In this document: one piece after another, positions 57,379 through 64,000 of the stretch
Layout of the letters: every line of letters starts with the position of its first letter
Position numbering within the stretch: position 1 is the stretch's first letter
NCBI RefSeq assembly: GCF_040183065.1
Contig: NC_091132.1
Location: 162,698,102 to 162,762,101 of the forward strand
Source: Periplaneta americana
Taxonomy: Eukaryota; Arthropoda; Insecta; Blattodea; Blattidae
Length of the DNA stretch: 64,000 nucleotides
Direction of reading: 5' to 3'
The notes under the pieces: generated by a model
The model's database searches: none
What the model saw: only the letters and a program-made list of their open reading frames with translations
What the model was told of the DNA's origin: nothing
Made by a program: the position numbers and the translations under genes

Positions 57379-57812
57379 GTGAGTGTAGGTGTATGTGATC
57401 ATTTTGTGCTTGTTTCCCTGGGTCAAGTATATAATGACGTAGAGCACTAATCTTACGTGTTACCATGACGCATAGGAACATAACTGTGAGGTCTCCTATA
57501 TTTCTCGATTACCACTTCTCGAATGTGGAAGCATTAGAGATGCAATAGAAAAGTGCAGTTGTATCGTAAGAGACGAAACAAATGTAATGAAAAAACTTTG
57601 ATAATCCTTTTGAGCAAGATCCAAATATTCAAAATTTAGATATCAAATTTCTGATTTTCAAAAGGCTTCATCCTTGTTCACTGCTTTAGATGGGGAAGAA
57701 TTTGCATTTAAATATTATACCGATATTACGAATTTAAATTTGGTGTAGAGAACAGTTTATTCGCAGGTTGTTTGCAATCGTTTTACTTACATTTTATTTT
57801 ATAATGTGGCAG

Positions 57813-59013
57813 TTTACTGCATTGCACCATGTCTCGTAATTTTGATTATTTTTTATCTCTGAACATTCGCAACTTTCACAAATGGGATCTTCTTCATTAC
57901 AGCATATTGTACACTGACGGGATTCAAGAGCCGCAGAAGAGATATACAAATCCGGAAAATTGTGTCGACTCAGTGAACACTTCTTCCGAAAGTGCCATTG
58001 AATCAGGGAACTACGACCACATGCCTAGAAGAGAGAACTATTTGCTGTCACAATCTGGCCGTCACACTGACAAATTGACTTCCAAATACGATGTCTATGC
58101 AGAATGTTTATCAAAATCTGAAGATCTCGAAACACGTGTACGTGCAGATACTGGCGAAAAGCTATTTACATGTGATACATGTGGCAAATGCTTCAAATAT
58201 CTTTGCTATCTGAAAAAACACATACGCACGCACAGCGACGAAAAGCCATTCAAATGCGATACTTGTGGGAAATGTTTCTCACGATCGGGAAATCTCAAAG
58301 TCCATGAAAACTTGCACACTGCCGTAAAGCTCTTTAAATGTGATATCTGCGGAAAATGTTTCAAAGCTCCTTGCTATTTGAACACTCATTTACGTACACA
58401 TTCTGGTCAAAAGCCATTCAAATGTGATACTTGTGGGAAACGTTTTGCACAATCAGGAAATCTTAGAGTGCATATACGTTCGCACACTGGCGAGAAGCCA
58501 TACAAATGCGATAGTTGTGGGAAATTTTTTTCTCTATCGGGTAATCTCAAAACCCATGAATGCTTGCACTCGGGCGAAAAGGCCTTCAAATGTAATACCT
58601 GTGGAAAGTGTTTCAATGCTCCATGCTATCTAAACACTCATTTACGCACGCATACTGGCGAAAAACCGTTCAAATGCGACACTTGTGGGAAACATTTTGC
58701 ACAATCGGGAAATCTTACAACACATTTACGCTCACACACTGGCGAAAAGCGTTTCAAATGCGATTATTGTGGAAAAAATTTCGCAGAAATGGGGCATCTG
58801 AGAACTCACATACTTACTCACACGGGGGAAAAGCCGTTCAAATGCAATTGTTGCGAGAAATGTTTCTCCCATTCAGGCTCTCTCACAAATCATATGCGAA
58901 CGCACACTGGCGAGAAGCCATACAAATGTTCTAACTGCATGAAATGTTTTTCGAGATTAGAAACTCTCAAAATCCATATACGCACGCACAAAGACAAAAA
59001 GCTATGCAAATGA
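57813..59013 (+). CDS. C2H2 zinc-finger gene B, exon 4 (ten-finger array)
   Basis: The GGCAG|T acceptor joins exon 3 in frame (AG+T = Ser102); the stop is TGA at 59011. Ten C2H2 fingers at about residues 220-494 of 501 bind DNA in the nucleus (family knowledge). Helix positions -1,2,3,6 read YCYK, RGNV, ACYT, QGNV, LGNT, ACYT, QGNT, EGHT, HGSN and RETI. Fingers 2-4 and 5-7 are a duplicated triplet. Linkers are mostly TGEKPF; some are decayed (TAVKLF before finger 3). A degenerate finger without its Cys pair precedes finger 1. The ATG at 57829 inside the exon could start a shorter, finger-only product. All frames are intact, so this looks like a working gene. The target is unknown. Confidence 0.9.
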
Positions 59014-59065
59014 GATACAGTTGAATAAAGTTTAACATAAAAACAAAAATGGTACACTGAAGAAT

Positions 59066-59745
59066 TAAAGCATGAAGATGCAATTACTAATGATACATGA
59101 TATTTATAAAGAGACTGGTCTGTTCACAGTTAAAAATATATTATATGAAATTAAGAAACAAGTCAGAAATAAATTAACTCAAGCGAAACTAGATAATACA
59201 AAATTAATTGTGAACTCTGGTAACAAATGTAAAACTGCCTGGAATCTGATAAAAAATAAAAGATCTAGTAACTCTCAAAATCAAATAAACAAACGTAATA
59301 TATCGCCGGAAGTGTTGAAGGAATTTTTCATTGACTCAGAGGACAAAATTAAATCCAAAATTCAATGCTGTGAAAGTACTAACCAGAAATGACAAATCTC
59401 ATGTACTTCGAAATGGAGAGAGGTCACCATATGGAACATAAAGAAAACTTTGAGAAAAACCTAATTCAGAAGACGTTTATGATATGTCAAATGATTAAAA
59501 AAAATAGTTCTATATTCCTATTACAAATACTGTAGATCAAGTCCAAATAGTTACAGAACAATCTCTGTCATTCCAGTGCTATCTAAGATAATTGAATATG
59601 TAATTTAAAATCAAATTTATGACTACTTTGAAAATTCAAGTCTCTTTAGTACCAACCAATTTGGCTTTAAAAAAGAAAATTAACAAATGATGCAATTGAG
59701 CTTTTAATAACCGAAATTTAAAAAAACAATTCAAACTAGATCACA
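59066..59745 (+). mobile_element. Jockey/CR1-like LINE fragment
   Basis: 59072-59392 gives 'NSGNKCKTAWNLIKNKRSSN', typical of the linker between endonuclease and polymerase. 59465-59740 gives broken polymerase pieces: 'DVYDMSND', then in other frames 'YRTISVIPVLSKIIEYV' and 'STNQFGFKK'. Frameshifted and truncated on both sides. It starts just 50 bp after gene B's stop, so it may lie in that gene's 3' region. Confidence 0.7.
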
Positions 59746-60172
59746 AGTTAGCCATACCAAATCTCCAGGACGCCCTCGTGTTCCTGATGAGGTCGTAGAA
59801 CAAGTGAGGGACAGCTTTGTTCGGTTCCCAAGTTTGACTCGCCTCAATTGCTTCATTTCCGGGTTCGATAAGGACTGGGTGTTTGTTCAACCTTTACCTG
59901 CCAATGTCGCTGAGCTCAGAAACTGGGTCTACACTGCAGTTGCAGAAGCGGTGCCGGATATGCTGCATCGAATGTGGGAAGAAATTGACTTCAGGTGGAA
60001 TGTTTGCAGGATGAGCAATTGGAGTTACATTGAACCATATTGAATGTTTATGAGTAAACTTGGGGTGTTCTGCTATCAAATGACATTAAAAGCAAGTGTG
60101 TAAGTATTCCCAATAAATTTTCATGAACTTTTAAACTTGTAAACCTCTTTTTGAATCATCCTGTATATATAA
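59746..60172 (+). pseudogene. internally deleted mariner-like transposase
   Basis: The frame up to 60043 joins an N-terminal 'KSPGRPRVPDEVVEQVRDSF' directly to a C-terminal 'WVFVQPLPANVAELRNWVYT' and 'MLHRMWEEIDFRWNVCRMSN'. The whole DDE catalytic core is missing but the frame is kept. The 3' flank ends CTTTTTGAATCATCCTGTA before TATAT. No matching left terminus was found. Confidence 0.65.
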
Positions 60173-60654
60173 CCTACTGTTCTCCAACCAGGAGATCAAC
60201 CATGAAAGGAATGTGCTTACTATTGCGTCATCTATTGGAACGAAGTAGATAGACGATATTACCGTTATAACGTCAGTTTAAAAACCATGCGCTCTCTTCC
60301 ATATGTTATTTCCTGTATGGAGAGATTAAAAGACCAGGAGATTAACCTTGATCTAATTTTGTAACTAGGATAGTATAAACATGTGTGTATCAATGTTATT
60401 GTTTGTGCTGTTACAGCTAGCCAATAGAGATAAGAGTATCCACGTGTGTGACCTTATGACATCTTATGACATCAACATTCATTCACAGCATTATCCCACT
60501 TCGTCTCAGTCCCCGAAGACTTTCTCGTGGTTGGAGTACAGTAGTCCTATACACTTTACAAAATATTGACAATTACTCACTAGTAGTCAATATACATGAT
60601 GATGAAGTAAGAAATAGTGAACAAACTAATATTTTATTTAATTTTTTTATATAT
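60173..60654. other. unassigned DNA
   Basis: No gene or repeat recognised; T-rich towards 60650. Confidence 0.4.
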
Positions 60655-60911
60655 TTTTTTTATTTTATTGGGTTATTTTACGACGCTGTATCAACATCTA
60701 GGTTATTTAGCGTCTGAGTGAAATGAAGGTGATAATGCCGGTGAAATGAGTCCGGGGTCCAGCACCGAAAGTTATCCAGCATTCGCTCATATTGGGTTGA
60801 GGGAAAACCCCGGAAAAAACCTCAACCAGGTAACTTGCCCCGACCGGGATTCGAACCCGGGCCACCTGGTTTCGCAGCCAGACGCGTTGACCGTTACACC
60901 ACAGGTGTGGA
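60655..60911 (-). mobile_element. tRNA-derived SINE, best-preserved copy
   Basis: The minus-strand head has GTGGTGTAACGGTCAACGC (A-box region) and GGTTCGAATCCCGGTCGGGG (B-box), then GGTTTTTTCCGGGGTTTTCC, ending in GACGCTAAATAACC and CAGCGTCGTAAAATAACCC. Same family as 20600 and 41703. Confidence 0.9.
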
Positions 60912-60944
60912 CTACAAAGTAATATTCCACACAGTAAAGTAAAT

Positions 60945-61187
60945 CCATGGTGCTACAGCCCTGAAGGGCCATGTCCGACCAGCTGGCTGCTGGCTCACGT
61001 TCACATGCCGAAGCAGAGGTGGACGATCATCCAACCAGAATGGAGGTATCGTGTGGTTAGCACGATGATCCCCCCAGCCGTTATAGCTGATCTGCTGAAC
61101 CGGATTTTCGCTACCTATCGTAGCACCCCAAGTGCATCACGATGCGGATGGGCACAGGTCCCATACACTGGCCGGAATTTCATGAGA
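60945..61187. repeat. probable SINE-like interspersed repeat
   Basis: A GC-rich, non-coding unit from ATCCATGGTGCTACAGCCCT to GGCCGGAATTTCATGAGAAA. I recall this unit as common in cockroach sequence (unverified). Confidence 0.5.
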
Positions 61188-61188
61188 A

Positions 61189-61241
<53 letters not shown>

Positions 61242-62262
61242 TTTATTTAGCTGGCAGAGTTAAGGCCGTAAGGCCTTCTCTTCCACTCAACCAGCAAAAA
61301 GTGTATACACATATGCATGAACTTACGAAAAATTCAACAATTTGAATTAGATGAGAGTTACATGTATACAAGAGTTATTTACGAATTAAACAACAAAATA
61401 CTATGAACTATTAATTAAACACTGAAATAAACTGTGTAGCAGAATTAAGCTAAAATACATAGAATGTTAATATATTTCAAATAATATTAGATAATAGAAA
61501 GAGATTATTATGAGAAAATTTTGAAAATACAGCACTATCAGGATGATGTCTAAAGAAAGAAGTAAAAATGTAGTCAGTGATAGTTTAAATCAATATGATT
61601 GAAGTGAAATGCTAATAAGGTTATCTTTTAAGCTGTTTTTAAAGGTGTTTATTGTCTTGCAGCCCCTAATTCTTTGTGACAAGGAATTCCATTGACCAGA
61701 GGTGGATACTGTAAAAGATGATGAATAACAAGATGCTCTATGAAGAGGTATACTGAGCATGCCACAGATAAGTGATCTGGTATTTACGTCGTGGTTAGAG
61801 TATAGATAAGAGAAACGAGACGAAAGGTAATTTGGTGTTGAAGTGTGCAGAATTCGAAAGAGTAAAGACAAAGAGTGTAAAGTTCTACGTTCTTTGAGTC
61901 GGAGCCACGAAAGACTTGCGAAGGACGGTGATATGTGATCATATCGTCGGATGTTGTACACGTACCTGACGCACATATTCTGAAATCGCTGTAACTTCAC
62001 TGACAGTTCAGAACTTAGGTCACTTAACAAAACGTCACAATAATCGAAGTGCGGCATTACTAGGGTCTGTACTAGGGTAAGTTTTAGTTGCTGGGGCAAG
62101 AAGTTTCTCAAGTGACTCAAACAGTGAATGGAGGAACAGATTTTTTTTTATCGTGTCTTTAACTTGAAAATTCCAACTTAGATTATTATCAAAAAAGAAG
62201 CAAAGATTTTTTTTACGACAGATGAATAAATTTCTTCCCCCATGAGGACACGAACCAGCGCG
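61189..62262 (-). mobile_element. LINE 3' half with AAT/ATT tail (Jockey/CR1-like)
   Basis: The minus-strand frame at 61590-62120 gives 'VMPHFDYCDVLLSDLSSELS', 'KLQRFQNMCVRYVYNIRRYD', 'SLSWLRLKERRTLHSLSLLF' and 'ASCYSSSFTVSTSGQWNSLS', the C-terminal part of the polymerase protein. The preceding piece (62035-62265) has 'LCFFFDNNLSWNFQV'. The 3' untranslated region runs to an AAATAAAT and an (ATT)n tail (61189-61240 on the plus strand as AAT). 5' truncated. Confidence 0.8.
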
Positions 62263-62325
62263 CATTCCGTAACGCGAGTCCTAGGCAGCATGCCTTACAC
62301 TGCCACGCCACGGCGCGATACGTTC
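62228..62325 (-). mobile_element. SINE-like tRNA-related segment
   Basis: On the minus strand GCGCCGTGGCGTGGCAGTG... and GCTGGTTCGTGTCCTCATGG look like A- and B-boxes. It abuts the 5' end of the LINE fragment. Confidence 0.45.
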
Positions 62326-62992
62326 CACACTGTAGATTACTAACACTAGTACAAATTTTTCTGTCATGGGGATGAAATTATATAACGATCTTCCCAGTCA
62401 ATATTATAAGTTACCAACCAATAGTTCCAAACTAGATTTTATAATTCACTTTTAATTAATGCTTCCTTCTATGTAGATAAGTTACTTAGCATAAATTCAT
62501 ACAACATTGTTGTTAATAAATAAAGTTATTCACAGTTATTTACAAATGATACATTAAGAGTGAAGTGTTTTCATTCTAATTAGACTTTATTGTTTACTAT
62601 TGTGTTTTCATTCTAATTAGACTTTACTGTTTACTATAGACAAATTTAATTTGAAAAAATTCCATGTCCCAGAAGTCACATATTTCAAGGGGAACAGAAG
62701 ACTGATTATGGAAAAAATAATTTGTAAATGGAAACAAAAATATGTAGGCCTATACAGGTAAGGTCTGCACTTGGTCTATTTTTATGAAGTTGCTGAAATT
62801 AGATGTTTATTCTCCGTTTGTTCAAAAATGTACGCATTAAAATAGTTGACTTGCAATGTTCGTGAAACAACTGATATAGGCTACATATTTAGAAAAAACT
62901 TGTTTCACTGCAATAATCTCGGCAGGCATTATTGATCTCATATTCGGCTTCAAAAGATGGAAATGCTGTGGCTGTATATCATCCATTGTTAA
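62326..62992. other. unassigned DNA with a 37-bp tandem duplication
   Basis: Two copies of a GTGTTTTCATTCTAATTAGA-containing unit at 62565-62601 and 62602-62637 (one difference). Otherwise nothing recognised. Confidence 0.6.
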
Positions 62993-64000
62993 GCCCGTAA
63001 CACGGAGAGTTTTCGCCAGAAAGAAATATGTTGCGAGAATATTAAAAAATTCATAACATGGATTCAAATGGACGTCCACACAATGGAAGAGATTCTCGCT
63101 GAAATCGGTAGCTCAGCGAATTTTCTTGACACATGTATCAAAGATGTTTCACATTTATACTCTTTATGACGATTGAATGTAAAAAAAGATATCACAGGTG
63201 GCGATGAATTGTATTTTTTTTATTTGAAATGAGGAAAGATGGCTGATAATTGCAGTTAGAAACTTATCGAACTTGTACGATGTCACCCGTAGGCCTATTT
63301 ATAAGATAAACGGGATGAAAACTATAGAAACACGAAACTTAAAGAAGAAATCTGGAGACAAATCTCAGATTATCTGAAAATAAATAGGGCTATATTTTAT
63401 TTTGATGAGATTTAATAGTATTGATTAAACATTTGAAATAATGTATCTATATGTCTTGAAAGTTTACGTAATTTTAATCAGAACCGAGCATAGAATTCTC
63501 TATCATATCATGAATGGCAAAAAAAAAAAAAAAAAAAAAACTGTGGTCCATTGAACGTGAAATAATGCCTAAACGTATCATCATTCAAATCGAAACCAGT
63601 GTCCAAAACTCGCCCTTATTTTCGTAAGATACAATGTGATTTTCAGATAATTCTGGCTTTAATTTTGGTGATGAATGTAGAGTATCCAACGCCCACTGAA
63701 CGAATATTTCACTTTTATCACTGCCAATGTTGCGCTATAATCGTATATGCAAGGTAGGCTATAACAAAAACCTAAACTAACCAAACCTAACCTGTGAAAG
63801 AAGCGACAAGTTATTCTAAATATGTGTAAAATTGGCCTATGTCTCTATAGTGGGCGGGACATAAGTAACATTGACCCTCAGATTCAACAAAGCGTTCGTA
63901 CGTAATTTGTAAAGTACGACAATATACTTACAAGTTATATATTTGAGTACGACAATATACGTAAATACATAACCTATAATATTTCCCCCAACGAATGATT
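62993..64000. mobile_element. second copy of the 11468-13742 transposon, running off the window
   Basis: It begins GCCCGTAACACGGAGAGTTT after TAA (62990-62992) and is the reverse complement of 13742 down to about 12867. Shared landmarks include AGATATCACAGGTGGCGATG-like DNA and GGAAAGATGGCTGATAATTG. It contains an A-run of about 24 at 63517-63540. The other terminus lies beyond 64000. Confidence 0.75.

Noticed and set aside
12867..64000. Extending the inverted duplication arms to 12.87 kb and 64 kb
   Set aside because: The match between 12867-13742 and 62993-64000 starts exactly at a transposon terminus with TAA on the outside of each, so it is two insertions of one element rather than duplicated host DNA.

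Overview
The window looks like insect nuclear DNA, most likely from a cockroach or close relative (Blattodea). This is an inference from three things: the large AT-rich introns, the dense load of tRNA-derived SINEs, RTE-type LINEs, Tc1/mariner, hAT, piggyBac and P/THAP elements, and a C2H2 zinc-finger family whose short first coding exon encodes a 'MDVIK' peptide that I associate with cockroaches and termites. No database search was possible.

Host genes. The only apparently functional genes are members of one C2H2 zinc-finger family. Gene A (minus strand) has four coding exons: 33110-33198, 27794-27931, 19600-19682 and 15713-16748 (about 446 codons, 8 fingers). Gene B (plus strand) has matching exons at 50887-50975, 54146-54283, 57296-57378 and 57813-59013 (501 codons, 10 fingers). 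Exon lengths (84, 138 and 83 coding bases) and splice phases are identical in the two. A third family member is represented by one first coding exon (7024-7121, minus), whose remaining exons would lie beyond the left edge. A THAP-domain exon at 46192-46553 is the start of a broken P-element-like transposase gene (to about 49010).

Architecture. A and B are the arms of a large, diverged inverted segmental duplication. Introns and upstream DNA match collinearly in opposite orientation from about 15.7-39.7 kb (arm A) to about 44.2-59.0 kb (arm B). A degenerate Tc1-like transposon in intron 1 is present in both arms and so predates the duplication. The arms differ mainly by later insertions. Arm A gained a 2.4-kb Tc1-like element just upstream of exon 4, a broken piggyBac and a 4.6-kb hAT. 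Arm B gained a P/THAP element, Penelope and LINE pieces, and inverted-repeat elements.

Left flank (1-15 kb): SINE and LINE fragments; a cluster of one DNA-transposon family (2459-6961) with a decayed transposase copy, an internally deleted derivative and a tandem array of its left end; a mariner fragment; and a three-layer nest of DNA transposons (11468-13742). Centre (34-50 kb): hAT element, simple repeats, a long-TIR Tc1 element, LINE ends, and the P/THAP gene interrupted by a LINE and a SINE. Right flank (59-64 kb): LINE, mariner and SINE fragments and one end of the same transposon family seen at 11468-13742.

How the parts work together. A and B are predicted nuclear DNA-binding regulators with a finger array at the C-terminus and an N-terminal tail rich in the SUMO-acceptor pattern (hydrophobic-K-x-E). 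Gene B looks intact. Gene A retains an open frame, but a transposon has replaced the DNA upstream of its last splice acceptor, and decayed fingers lie beyond its stop codon.
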